This document shows, piece by piece, positions 1-7,386 of a DNA stretch of 64,000 nt. The notes below the pieces were generated by a model, which saw only the letters and a list, made by a program, of their open reading frames with translations, did no database searches and was not told where the DNA came from. This DNA is from Bog-950 sp044228435. GTDB lineage: Bacteria > Bacteroidota > Bacteroidia > Chitinophagales > LD1. The translations under genes and the position numbers were made by a program. Each line of letters begins with the position of its first letter. The stretch's first letter is position 1. The stretch is from assembly GCA_044228435.1 (NCBI GenBank), contig JBGAUW010000013.1, positions 76,141 to 140,140 of the forward strand, in the 5' to 3' direction.

Positions 1-1148
1 TTACGCTCCAGTTCTTCGGCATCAATTTTTACCTTATCACTGCCGTGTTCTTCCAGTAAATCAAGCGATGGAAATTTGTAATCCGAAAGGTCTAAGGTAG
101 GGTCATAATTAGTTCCAATTCTACCCATAACAGGTTGTGCCATAGCCTCTTCCACCACTTCTTCTACTTCCAGCTTTAGGTCACCATCAGCAACTTCTTC
201 ATCCAGGTTAATCTCCTTACCCGTTTCCAGGTTAAACAGTTTCATCTCCTGCTCTTCTTCTATCGTTTCTACTTCCAGGTTAAGCGGTTCGTTCATTACC
301 TGGTTGCTCAAATCGGTTAGGTTATCTTTAGCAAAAATGTTCTCGCTATCATCTTTAAATTCGGGTACAATAACCTTTGTAACTGTTTTGTGCGGGGCGG
401 CAAATGGTACATCGGCCAGGGCAACATCCTCTTCAGGCTTGCTAAAAATGTTCAGTATAAAATCGAAGCTGATGTTGTAAACCACTATTACAAATGCAAG
501 TGCTGTTGCAAATAACACAGCCGCAACACCCGTAGTTTTAAGTAACCCTGTAAGGTAGCCAGTGGTGCCGGTAAGGTAATTGCCAAAGGCTCCACCCCAG
601 CTTAAAATGCTGCTAGGTTGTATTAACGAATTAGCAAAAGCAGTAGCCGCCGAAAACCATATAATACCCACCATGCTATAGGCTGTAATGCGCAAGGCGT
701 TAAATACCTTTTTTTGCACCAGCAGGTTAAACCCTACCGCAAAACTGGTAATGGCAAACAAGTATGAAGACAAACCAAAAAGCTCGTTAATAAACAAATT
801 AGCCAACCAGGCACCCAGTCGACCAAGAGCATTAGAAGCTTCTACCCCTGTATCGGTTAGGGTATTTATTCCTCCATTTAATATTTCGCTTTGATCATCG
901 GCAAGAGTAAACAGGTAGCTGGTAAACGCCACTGCCAGTATAAACGAAAATAGAATCAGCACAAGCCCGGTAGTTTTGGCCAAACGCCCATCGTTGCGCC
1001 AGTTGGTTTCGGGTTCTTTCTCCTCCTTAGGCTTCTTAACCGCCTTTTTTTCGCGCGCAGGCTTAGGGGCAGTAGCATCAGGCGCTGCCTTATCTATAAT
1101 GTCTTCTATCGCCTTTTTCTTCTTTGGCGTAGTTGGGGTTTCTTCCAT
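1..1148 (-). CDS. ftsK: DNA translocase FtsK, N-terminal part (runs off left edge)
   Basis: The frame is open from ATG (1146-1148) to the window edge, giving 382 codons with no stop. A Lys/Glu-rich cytoplasmic stretch (about residues 1-50) is followed by four hydrophobic segments near 58-80, 115-137, 145-167 and 190-225, then an acidic linker. This is the layout of the FtsK 4TM domain of the divisome DNA pump; the RecA-like motor and gamma domain would lie left of the window. FtsK moves chromosome ends through the septum and activates XerCD at dif. The call rests on topology and linker style, since the motor is not visible. Two palindromes sit upstream (1260-1341). Confidence 0.8.
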   Translation of the reverse strand, partial: MEETPTTPKKKKAIEDIIDKAAPDATAPKPAREKKAVKKPKEEKEPETNWRNDGRLAKTTGLVLILFSFILAVAFTSYLFTLADDQSEILNGGINTLTDTGVEASNALGRLGAWLANLFINELFGLSSYLFAITSFAVGFNLLVQKKVFNALRITAYSMVGIIWFSAATAFANSLIQPSSILSWGGAFGNYLTGTTGYLTGLLKTTGVAAVLFATALAFVIVVYNISFDFILNIFSKPEEDVALADVPFAAPHKTVTKVIVPEFKDDSENIFAKDNLTDLSNQVMNEPLNLEVETIEEEQEMKLFNLETGKEINLDEEVADGDLKLEVEEVVEEAMAQPVMGRIGTNYDPTLDLSDYKFPSLDLLEEHGSDKVKIDAEELER

Positions 1149-1259
1149 AGTTGTACAATCTGCCACCAAAATCGCTATAAGGCGCTGCTAATGGCCTATT
1201 CTATAACGCATTTTTATAAACAGCAGGTATACGGGTGTAGAAGATTATGGAATGCAGTG

Positions 1260-1280
1260 AATATTCATCGGATGAATATT
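1260..1280. promoter_or_regulatory. palindromic site upstream of ftsK (site 1)
   Basis: Ten-base arms AATATTCATC and GATGAATATT flank a single central G at 1270. The form suggests a dimeric protein-binding site more than a terminator, as there is no T-tract. Confidence 0.5.
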
Positions 1281-1326
1281 GTAACAAGAGCGGCTTCAAT
1301 CAAAAGATTGCACTATTCGAACAAAA

Positions 1327-1341
1327 ATTCATCCGATGAAT
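1327..1341. promoter_or_regulatory. palindromic site upstream of ftsK (site 2)
   Basis: ATTCATC and GATGAAT surround a central C at 1334. It is the core of site 1 read on the other strand. The centres are 64 bp apart, about six helical turns, so both would face the same side of the DNA. Confidence 0.5.
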
Positions 1342-1352
1342 CGTAAAAAGCC

Positions 1353-1877
1353 TTACTTAATAGTTTTAGCTCCCATTTTTTCGCCAAGCTTTTCGTAGGC
1401 TTCATCATTAGACTCCCATAGCTCTACCTTGTTGCCTTCCAGGTCCATTATATGTACAAACTTACCGTAATCATAATTTTCAATGGTATCGGTAACAGTA
1501 ACGCCTTCCTGCTTAAGTTGCTTTACCAAAGCTTCCAGGTTTACTACCCGGTAGTTTATCATAAAGTCTTTAGCAGAGGGTTCAAAGTATTTTGTTTTCT
1601 CGCTAAACGGGCTCCACTGGGTAAAGCCCTTTTTTAAAGTATCTGTTCCCTGCCGCCATTCAAATACGCCCCCATATTGGTTAACAGCAAAACCAAGATG
1701 TGTTGCATACCATTCTCTTACTTTACGCGGTTCTTTACATTTAAAAAATATACCGCCAATGCCGGTAACCTTTTTAGCAGTTGGCTCCATGGCCTTTGGC
1801 GTAATTGCTGTTTTAAATGCAAAACCAAGAAAGAAGGTGGCTATCAAAGCAAGGGTAAAGGATATTTTGTTTTTCAT
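1353..1877 (-). CDS. exported VOC (glyoxalase/bleomycin-resistance fold) protein
   Basis: 174 residues. Residues 1-25 look like a signal peptide (MKNK, then a hydrophobic core ending GFAFK), which is unusual for VOC proteins as most are cytoplasmic. The rest is one or two beta-alpha-beta-beta-beta modules: GGIFFKCKEPRKVREWYATHL near 41-61 and the closing strand HIMDLEGNKVELWE near 142-155, where the last Glu is the usual metal-ligand position. Many VOC relatives are uncharacterised dioxygenase- or lyase-like enzymes, and the substrate cannot be read here. It lies upstream of ftsK on the same strand, with about 200 bp and two palindromes between them. Confidence 0.8.
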   Translation of the reverse strand: MKNKISFTLALIATFFLGFAFKTAITPKAMEPTAKKVTGIGGIFFKCKEPRKVREWYATHLGFAVNQYGGVFEWRQGTDTLKKGFTQWSPFSEKTKYFEPSAKDFMINYRVVNLEALVKQLKQEGVTVTDTIENYDYGKFVHIMDLEGNKVELWESNDEAYEKLGEKMGAKTIK

Positions 1878-2003
1878 GTTAGGTTTAATTCTGGTTTAAA
1901 TATAGCGGCTAAAGCGGGTGTTCTAAGAAGTTGCTATAAAAAGTAACAATTAGCGTTGCTAAACTTAATTTAAAAATTATTTTTGCCATCCGTTAATTCA
2001 AAT

Positions 2004-2084
2004 GCCGGAGTGGCGGAATGGTAGACGCGCTCGACTCAAAATCGTGTGTCGTAAGGCGTGTGGGTTCGAGTCCCACCTCCGGTA
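2004..2084 (+). tRNA. tRNA-Leu (anticodon CAA)
   Basis: Acceptor GCCGGAG pairs with CTCCGGT (one G-U). The D-loop contains GG, the anticodon loop is CTCAAAA with CAA at 34-36, a long variable arm marks a type II tRNA, and the T arm is GTGGG-TTCGAGT-CCCAC. The discriminator is A and CCA is not encoded (CGAA follows). The anticodon stem CTCGA/TCGTG carries one U-U mismatch at 28-42, where A42 would be expected. It is followed directly by a terminator and a GIY-YIG gene. Confidence 0.95.
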
Positions 2085-2093
2085 CGAACAAAA

Positions 2094-2121
2094 GGGCTTC
2101 AGGAAACTGAGGCCCTTTTTT
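2094..2121 (+). terminator. Rho-independent terminator after tRNA-Leu
   Basis: GGGCTTCAG and CTGAGGCCC form a 9-bp stem (one G-U) closed by a GAAA tetraloop and followed by six T. It recurs almost unchanged at 2479-2506. Confidence 0.9.
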
Positions 2122-2141
2122 GTTTAGATAAATTCATATTT

Positions 2142-2387
2142 ATGTCTGACAAACCATATTTTGTTTACGCTATAAAAAGTTTAACGGCAAAATATATCTA
2201 CGTTGGTATTACAGATAATATAGAAAGAAGATTACTTCAGCACAATAAAGGATGGAACCGTTCCACAAAACCTTATCTACCCTTTGACCTGATTTTAGTT
2301 GAAAAATATGAAACAAGAATAGAAACCCGTAAACGTGAGCTTTATTTGAAAAGTGGTGTAGGAAAAGAATATTTAAAGTCTCTTTAA
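2142..2387 (+). CDS. GIY-YIG endonuclease domain protein (YhbQ/UPF0213 type)
   Basis: 81 residues from ATG 2142. The frame is open further upstream, but only through the terminator and tRNA, so those starts are rejected. A single GIY-YIG fold fills the protein: VYA (about 8-10) and YVG (about 20-22) are the two signature strands, followed by IERRLLQHN with the conserved Arg, a Glu in LVEKYETR, and the closing RKRELYLKSG helix typical of the stand-alone UPF0213 subfamily. The family includes homing and repair nucleases; for this small subfamily the substrate is not established. The gene is enclosed by the tRNA-Leu 3' half and a second copy of that half (2400-2512), which looks like a small mobile or duplicated unit. 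Confidence 0.9.
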   Translation: MSDKPYFVYAIKSLTAKYIYVGITDNIERRLLQHNKGWNRSTKPYLPFDLILVEKYETRIETRKRELYLKSGVGKEYLKSL

Positions 2388-2430
2388 GATGAGCCTTTAA
2401 CTCAAAATCGTGTTTCGTAAGGCGTGTGGG

Positions 2431-2450
2431 CCTGCCTGCCGGCAGGCAGG
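2431..2450. repeat. perfect 20-bp palindrome inserted in the tRNA copy
   Basis: CCTGCCTGCCGGCAGGCAGG is fully self-complementary. It sits between GTGTGGG and TTCGAGT, which are contiguous in the intact tRNA, so the insertion boundaries are exact to the base and no target duplication is seen. From memory, GC-rich palindromes of this type are scattered in Bacteroidota genomes; this was not checked. Confidence 0.85.
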
Positions 2451-2478
2451 TTCGAGTCCCACCTCCGGTACAAGCAAA

Positions 2479-2506
2479 GGGCTTCAGGAAACTGAGGCCC
2501 TTTTTT
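2479..2506 (+). terminator. second copy of the GAAA-loop terminator
   Basis: Same stem, GAAA loop and T6 as at 2094-2121. It lies just beyond the 3' end of the minus-strand gene at 2509-3213 and, by its T-tract, acts on plus-strand transcripts. Confidence 0.85.
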
Positions 2507-2508
2507 GT

Positions 2509-3213
2509 TTAGTTCAGCTCAGTATTCATCGAAATGCCCTTTTCGCTTTTCATAAATGTCTTAAGGTTGTTTATCACCTCTTCGGCATTGGTGTTTAAAA
2601 ACGTGTAGAACGTATTAAACTCGCCATGGCAGGCCTCGCAATCTCTTATATACTCTACCGTATTCACGTTATCGCAGGGCATGCTGCCGCTCCAGTTAAA
2701 TACCGGCTGGCTTTGGTATGTGCGTGGGTTAAAGTGGCTGTACCTAAAATTGCTAATATCGCCCGATACAATCCCATCACTTACAGTTATTACAATACTA
2801 TACTGAACATAAAACAACCGGATACAGCCATTGGCAGCGCCGGTATACTTTATAATTCCTTTTCCGCTAAGCCGATCCGATTCAGGGTCGATAGACTGCA
2901 GAGGCTTGGCATTGGCAAATTGCTGCTGCACAGCCTCTTTGCTTTCGTTGCGCTTTTTATCGGTAATTACAAGGCGCCCGGTATCTACTGTATTGCTGCG
3001 GGTGAACACTTCGGGGTTTTGCTTAAACCAATCGGCTACCTGCCGTAGCAATACTTTGCTTTTGGTTGTTCTGTCTGTTTCAAGCTTGAATTTGTAACTT
3101 ATCAGGCCAGTGGCGGCATCGACAGGTAATTTAGTTTGGGCAAACAACACCTGCCCTGTTGTTATAAACAGCATTATTGATAAAATAAGGGAATTTACAT
3201 ACCAAAAACGCAT
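2509..3213 (-). CDS. exported DUF4468-like protein
   Basis: 234 residues with a signal peptide (residues 1-25, hydrophobic core then VLFAQ). The body resembles DUF4468, a TBP-like fold common in secreted Bacteroidota proteins: a conserved start GLISYKFKLE, the helix RQVADWFKQNP (about 62-72) and a strand pair near ITDKKRNESK and GKGIIKYTG. Three Cys near the C-terminus (in MPCDN and RDCEACHGE) could bind metal or form a disulphide; CEAC followed by H recalls a c-type haem site (CxxCH), although DUF4468 proteins do not carry one. The stop codon lies inside the end of the tRNA-derived repeat, so the repeat may have reset the C-terminus. Confidence 0.65.
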   Translation of the reverse strand: MRFWYVNSLILSIMLFITTGQVLFAQTKLPVDAATGLISYKFKLETDRTTKSKVLLRQVADWFKQNPEVFTRSNTVDTGRLVITDKKRNESKEAVQQQFANAKPLQSIDPESDRLSGKGIIKYTGAANGCIRLFYVQYSIVITVSDGIVSGDISNFRYSHFNPRTYQSQPVFNWSGSMPCDNVNTVEYIRDCEACHGEFNTFYTFLNTNAEEVINNLKTFMKSEKGISMNTELN

Positions 3214-3281
3214 ATATAATAGTATACGTTATCCCCAGCACCCGGTTACAAATCATTTTCGCCCCAAATGCCTTTCGCTAT

Positions 3282-3289
3282 TATATTCG
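3282..3289 (+). promoter_or_regulatory. -7 box of rpe (TATATTCG)
   Basis: It matches TAnnTTTG with one change and ends 5 nt before ATG 3295, implying a leaderless or nearly leaderless mRNA. Confidence 0.5.
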
Positions 3290-3294
3290 CCCGC

Positions 3295-3957
3295 ATGAAA
3301 ACTGTAATTGTGGCCCCATCGGTATTAAGTGCCGATTTTGCAAACCTGCAGCGCGATGTAGAAATGCTGAACGAAAGCGAGGCAGAGTGGATACATATTG
3401 ATGTGATGGATGGCGTGTTTGTGCCCAATATATCATTTGGTTTCCCGGTTTTGCAGGCTATCCGTAAGCACACCCAAAAGTTTTGCGATGTGCACCTTAT
3501 GATAGTGCAGCCCGAAAAATATGTGCAGCAGTTTCGCGATGCCGGAGCCGATATGATTACCGTGCACTACGAAGCAGTTACGCACCTGGATTCAGTTATT
3601 CATCAAATAAAAAAAACAGGCGCTAAGGCCGGTGTATCGCTTAACCCTGCAACGCCGGTATCGGTTTTGCGCGAGGTAATTCATTTGCTGGACCTGGTTT
3701 TAATAATGAGTGTAAACCCCGGCTTTGGCGGGCAAAAGTTTATACCCAATGCCCTGCGCAAGGTTAGTGAAGCAAAAGCCCTGATAGTGCAGGAGAAATC
3801 GGAGGCGCTGATAGAAGTAGACGGAGGCGTAAGCACGGCTAACGCGGCCGATTTAATTAAAGCCGGCGCCGATGTGCTGGTAGCAGGTAATGCCGTGTTT
3901 GGCTCGGCTAACCCGCTGGAAACCATTGTTAAAATAAAGAATGCCGCACAGGTATAA
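3295..3957 (+). CDS. rpe: ribulose-phosphate 3-epimerase
   Basis: 220 residues from ATG 3295. An upstream in-frame ATG (3268) would add nine atypical residues and precedes the likely -7 box, so it is rejected. It interconverts D-ribulose 5-phosphate and D-xylulose 5-phosphate in the pentose phosphate pathway. A TIM barrel is evident: IAPSVLSADF-like start, metal and catalytic residues in HIDVMDGVFVPN (about 33-44), HLMI (about 68), the phosphate loop MSVNPGFGGQ (about 139-148) and the second catalytic Asp in VDGGV (about 176). Length is normal. The TonB receptor gene begins 33 nt after the stop, so co-transcription is likely. Confidence 0.95.
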   Translation: MKTVIVAPSVLSADFANLQRDVEMLNESEAEWIHIDVMDGVFVPNISFGFPVLQAIRKHTQKFCDVHLMIVQPEKYVQQFRDAGADMITVHYEAVTHLDSVIHQIKKTGAKAGVSLNPATPVSVLREVIHLLDLVLIMSVNPGFGGQKFIPNALRKVSEAKALIVQEKSEALIEVDGGVSTANAADLIKAGADVLVAGNAVFGSANPLETIVKIKNAAQV

Positions 3958-3990
3958 AATAATACTATTCAATTGTCGTTTAGCTGTTCA

Positions 3991-6555
3991 ATGCTTAAAA
4001 AAGCCTTTACCGTATTAATCTTTACCGCTTGTTGCACTATTGCATTTGCCCAAACCCTTGGCACCGTTAAAGGTGTGGTAAAAGATAGCAGCGACCAAAA
4101 GCTCGATTTTATTTCGATAGTGGTTGAGCAGGACCAGCGGTATAGCACCAACAGCGATAAAAACGGCAACTTTGAATTAAAGGTGCCTGCCGATACAAAA
4201 ATCACACTTGTATTTTCTTCACTTAATACCTTAGCTACCCGCAGGCAGCTCGAAGTTAAAGCAAATGAAACGGTAACCATCAATCAGGTTGTTCCCCTTA
4301 AAATAACTACCAAAACCACTACTGTAATAACCGGCGTAAAAAAAGAAGTAGGCACCGTTGAGATTAAAAACCAGCAGATAATGGTTAGCACCAGCGGAGA
4401 TTTTAATGAGCTTCTACTTGCTCAGGGTTTAGGTGTGCAAAAAAGCAACGAGCTTTCATCGGCTTACTCGGTACGCGGTGGTAACTTTGATGAGAACCTG
4501 GTTTATGTAAACGATTTTGAAGTTTATCGTCCGTTTCTTGTTCGCTCGGGCCAGCAAGAGGGCCTTAGCTTTGTAAACGGTAACCTGGTAGATAACGTTA
4601 AGTTTTCGGCCGGCGGTTTCCAGGCTAAGTATGGCGACAAGATGAGCTCGGTAATGGATGTTACCTACAAAAGGCCACAATACTTTGGCGGTAGTATTTA
4701 TGCCAGCTTACTGGGCTTTGGTGCACATTTAGAGGGTTGCGATAAAAGCAAACGCTTTACCTTTTTAGTTGGTGTAAGGCAAAAAACCAGCCAATACATT
4801 TTAAGATCGCTGGAGACCAAAGGAGAGTATAGCCCTAACTTTTTCGATGCCCAATTGTTTGCCACCTACACCGGCAAAAGCAATAAGTGGGGTATTGAGT
4901 TACTTAGTAATTACAGCCGCAACCAGTTTATTTTTAAACCGGTTAACCGCGAAACCAGTTTTGGTTTGCTTACCGATGTAAAAAAGCTGACCATTTACTT
5001 CGACGGGCAAGAGGCCGACCAATATCAAACTTTAATGAATGGCCTTGCGCTTAAATGGATGCCGAATGAAAACCTAAGGTTTAAACTTTTGGGCAGCCAC
5101 TACCTTAACCGCGAAAAGGAAGCCTACGATATTTTGGGCGAATACTTTTTAAGCCAGGTAGAATCGGATTTGGGTAAAGATAACTTTGGCGAGGTACTTT
5201 ACTCGCTGGGCGTGGGCGGCCTGCACGATTGGGCCCGCAATACCCTCAATACAGATATATACTATGCCGGTACCCGTGGTAGCTGGGATAAGGATGTAAA
5301 AAAAGCCCACTCGGAATTAAGCTGGGGGCTGGATTATAAGCGCGAGGTAATTGATGATAAAATAAGCCAGTGGAAACGCCTGGATAGCGCAGGCCACTCG
5401 CTGCCCTATAACTTTACTACCGATTTTAGTAACCCGCAATTGGTAGATACCAACGTTTACTTTCTATCGGTTAAAGATGGTATAGGCACCGATGATTTTT
5501 TACGCTCTAAATTCAACTTAAAATCGAACCGCATATCGGGCTTTATACAAAACCTTTGGAAGGCCGGAGATTCGAGCAAAGTTACTGTTAACCTGGGTGT
5601 GCGCTTTAGCTATTGGGATGTAAATAAAGAGTTTATTGTAACCCCACGTTTGCAGGTTAGTTATAAGCCAAAAGGCAAATCCGACATTGTACTTAACGCC
5701 TCGGTGGGCACATATTACCAGCCGCCTTTTTACCGCGAAATGCGCGACCTGGATGGCAAGGTTAACACTAACCTGCGCGCCCAAAAAAGTATGCATGCCG
5801 TGGTGGGCCTTAACTATGCCTTTAAAGCCTGGAAACGTAACTTTAGCTTTGTTACCGAGGCCTACTACAAATACATGTGGGATTTAGTGCCATATAAATA
5901 CGATAACGTGCTCATTCGTTACCTGGGTCAAAACCAATCAAAGGGCTATGCAGCAGGTATTGATTTGCGCTTAAACGGCGAATTGGTAGAGGGGGCCGAA
6001 AGCTGGATTAACATGAGCTTTATGCATACCGCCGAAGATTTAAAAAACGACCAATACACCGCTTACTACGATAGCTCCGGTAAGGAGATTGCCAACAGCG
6101 TGCGCAACCAGGGCAAGATAGTGGATAGCACTGTTAACTACCCCGGCTATATACCACGCCCCAGCGACCAGTTGGTAACGTTTGCCATGTTTTTTCAGGA
6201 TTATATACCTAAGTTTAAGTTTATAAAAGTAAACTTAACCATGGTGTTTGGCAGTGGCTTACCGTATGGCCCACCTGGACGCGATAAGTATAAAGATAAA
6301 CTGCGCCTGCCCAGCTACAAGCGCGTAGATATTGGCTTTGCCGGCCAGCTTTGGAACCCCAAATGGGCGAAAAAACCAAATACTTTTAACCAGGGCCTTA
6401 AAAGCGTTTGGCTATCGCTGGAGGTGTTTAATATTTTCGGTATCACCAATACTGTTTCTTACCTGTGGGTGCGCGATATAAGCAACACCCAATACGCAGT
6501 GCCCAACTACCTTAGCAGCCGCCGTATTAACGCCAAACTGGTGGTTAATTTTTAA
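3991..6555 (+). CDS. TonB-dependent receptor with CarboxypepD_reg-like N-terminal domain
   Basis: 854 residues from ATG 3991; a TTG at 3973 is open but would precede the signal peptide MLKKAFTVLIFTACC...AFAQ. A CarboxypepD_reg-like domain (about 22-95, GTVKGVVKDSSDQKLDFISI) is followed by a plug (about 130-215, SVRGGNFDENLVYVND) and a beta-barrel ending in KLVVNF with the usual terminal Phe. It is an outer-membrane importer energised by ExbB/ExbD/TonB; an exbB/exbD pair is at the right end of this window but is not obviously dedicated to it. No SusD partner gene follows, so a glycan PUL is unlikely. The substrate is unknown. Confidence 0.92.
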   Translation: MLKKAFTVLIFTACCTIAFAQTLGTVKGVVKDSSDQKLDFISIVVEQDQRYSTNSDKNGNFELKVPADTKITLVFSSLNTLATRRQLEVKANETVTINQVVPLKITTKTTTVITGVKKEVGTVEIKNQQIMVSTSGDFNELLLAQGLGVQKSNELSSAYSVRGGNFDENLVYVNDFEVYRPFLVRSGQQEGLSFVNGNLVDNVKFSAGGFQAKYGDKMSSVMDVTYKRPQYFGGSIYASLLGFGAHLEGCDKSKRFTFLVGVRQKTSQYILRSLETKGEYSPNFFDAQLFATYTGKSNKWGIELLSNYSRNQFIFKPVNRETSFGLLTDVKKLTIYFDGQEADQYQTLMNGLALKWMPNENLRFKLLGSHYLNREKEAYDILGEYFLSQVESDLGKDNFGEVLYSLGVGGLHDWARNTLNTDIYYAGTRGSWDKDVKKAHSELSWGLDYKREVIDDKISQWKRLDSAGHSLPYNFTTDFSNPQLVDTNVYFLSVKDGIGTDDFLRSKFNLKSNRISGFIQNLWKAGDSSKVTVNLGVRFSYWDVNKEFIVTPRLQVSYKPKGKSDIVLNASVGTYYQPPFYREMRDLDGKVNTNLRAQKSMHAVVGLNYAFKAWKRNFSFVTEAYYKYMWDLVPYKYDNVLIRYLGQNQSKGYAAGIDLRLNGELVEGAESWINMSFMHTAEDLKNDQYTAYYDSSGKEIANSVRNQGKIVDSTVNYPGYIPRPSDQLVTFAMFFQDYIPKFKFIKVNLTMVFGSGLPYGPPGRDKYKDKLRLPSYKRVDIGFAGQLWNPKWAKKPNTFNQGLKSVWLSLEVFNIFGITNTVSYLWVRDISNTQYAVPNYLSSRRINAKLVVNF

Positions 6556-6564
6556 GGTATGATC

Positions 6565-6720
6565 AGGTCATTGCGAGGAGTGCGGCTCTGCGCACGACGC
6601 GGCAATCCCCAAAAACAAAACGCACAGATATCACCTGCTCTATAGTTGTCGAATTTAGCTCATCACCATTGCTTATCGCTGAGGGGCTTGCTTCGTCGCA
6701 AGGCCTCCTCGCAATGACCT
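6565..6720. mobile_element. MITE-like element with 16-bp perfect terminal inverted repeats
   Basis: AGGTCATTGCGAGGAG (6565-6580) and its exact reverse complement (6705-6720) bound 156 bp without a coding frame. Inside the ends, a second imperfect pair (CGACGCGGCAATCCCC against GGGGCTTGCTTCGTCG) extends the foldback. This explains most of the 316-bp gap between the TonB receptor and the receiver protein. Confidence 0.75.
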
Positions 6721-6871
6721 CCCACCCTCCCATTAGCCCATTTTTTATATGATAATGCTCATATACAACACTCTTTCACGGGTTTACAGATTTTAGGTTG
6801 TTAAGCACAGCCAGTATCTTACAACATAAGGCTTAAACTTGCCGTAAGACACATCAGAAAGAAAATTATAT

Positions 6872-7375
6872 ATGTCATTAAATCTACCCCTTCCTACTGC
6901 CGATAGTCTTTTTCCTGTTGCATCGCAAGCCGAAATTAAACAGCAACTTGAAGTAAAGGCCGATACCGCACCCCTTACCTATATTGTAGAAGATGATAAG
7001 GCTAATAACTACCTTTGCAAAATGACCCTGGATGAAGTGGGCATTACCAACGTGCGCTCGTTTTTGCGCGCCGAACTGGCCCTGGCCGATTTGCGAAACA
7101 TGGTAGAAAACAAAGAAGAATTTCCATCGCTGATACTGCTGGATATAAATATGCCTGCTATGGATGGCTGGGCGTTTTTAAATGAATACCGTAATTTTCC
7201 TAACGAGGCGCGGGCTAAAACTACCATTTACCTGTTTAGCACCAGCGACCACCCCCGCGATGTAGAGAAAAAACAAAGCTACCCCGAGGTTTTAGATTTT
7301 TTGGCGAAGCCCTTATCAGAAGAAGTTGCGAATAGCCTGAAAGAAAAATATCTTCGCCCGCGAATCGCTGCATAG
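6872..7375 (+). CDS. single-domain response regulator (CheY-like receiver)
   Basis: 167 residues with a receiver domain from about 35 to 160: acidic pair in YIVEDDKAN, phospho-acceptor Asp91 in LILLDINMPAMDGW, Ser/Thr switch in FSTSDHP, and conserved Lys in LAKPL. The first 33 residues are an unrelated tail. There is no output domain, so it would act through protein contacts in a phosphorelay. No kinase is adjacent; the only kinase in the window is the orphan at 52396-56067. The SCO gene starts 12 nt after its stop, so it may lead the SCO/cytochrome/hydrolase operon. Confidence 0.88.
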   Translation: MSLNLPLPTADSLFPVASQAEIKQQLEVKADTAPLTYIVEDDKANNYLCKMTLDEVGITNVRSFLRAELALADLRNMVENKEEFPSLILLDINMPAMDGWAFLNEYRNFPNEARAKTTIYLFSTSDHPRDVEKKQSYPEVLDFLAKPLSEEVANSLKEKYLRPRIAA

Positions 7376-7386
7376 CGGTTAGCCTT

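Larger units (their letters stand above)
2400..2512 (+). pseudogene. duplicated 3' half of tRNA-Leu plus its terminator
   Basis: From the anticodon loop (ACTCAAAATCG) through the 3' end and terminator, this copies 2034-2127. The differences are a few substitutions around 2414 and 2471-2477, one missing A, and a 20-bp insertion at 2431-2450 at the T-stem/T-loop border. There is no 5' half, so no functional tRNA can form. The two copies form a direct repeat of about 94 bp around the GIY-YIG gene, covering the same part of a tRNA that integrative elements commonly use as an attachment site. Confidence 0.85.

Noticed and set aside
2058..2141. N-terminal extension of the GIY-YIG gene into the tRNA
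   Set aside because: The added codons are tRNA and terminator sequence; the domain begins right after ATG 2142.
2410..2598. 62-codon plus-strand frame over the duplicated tRNA half
   Set aside because: It is translated tRNA, palindrome and terminator; no independent start or family.
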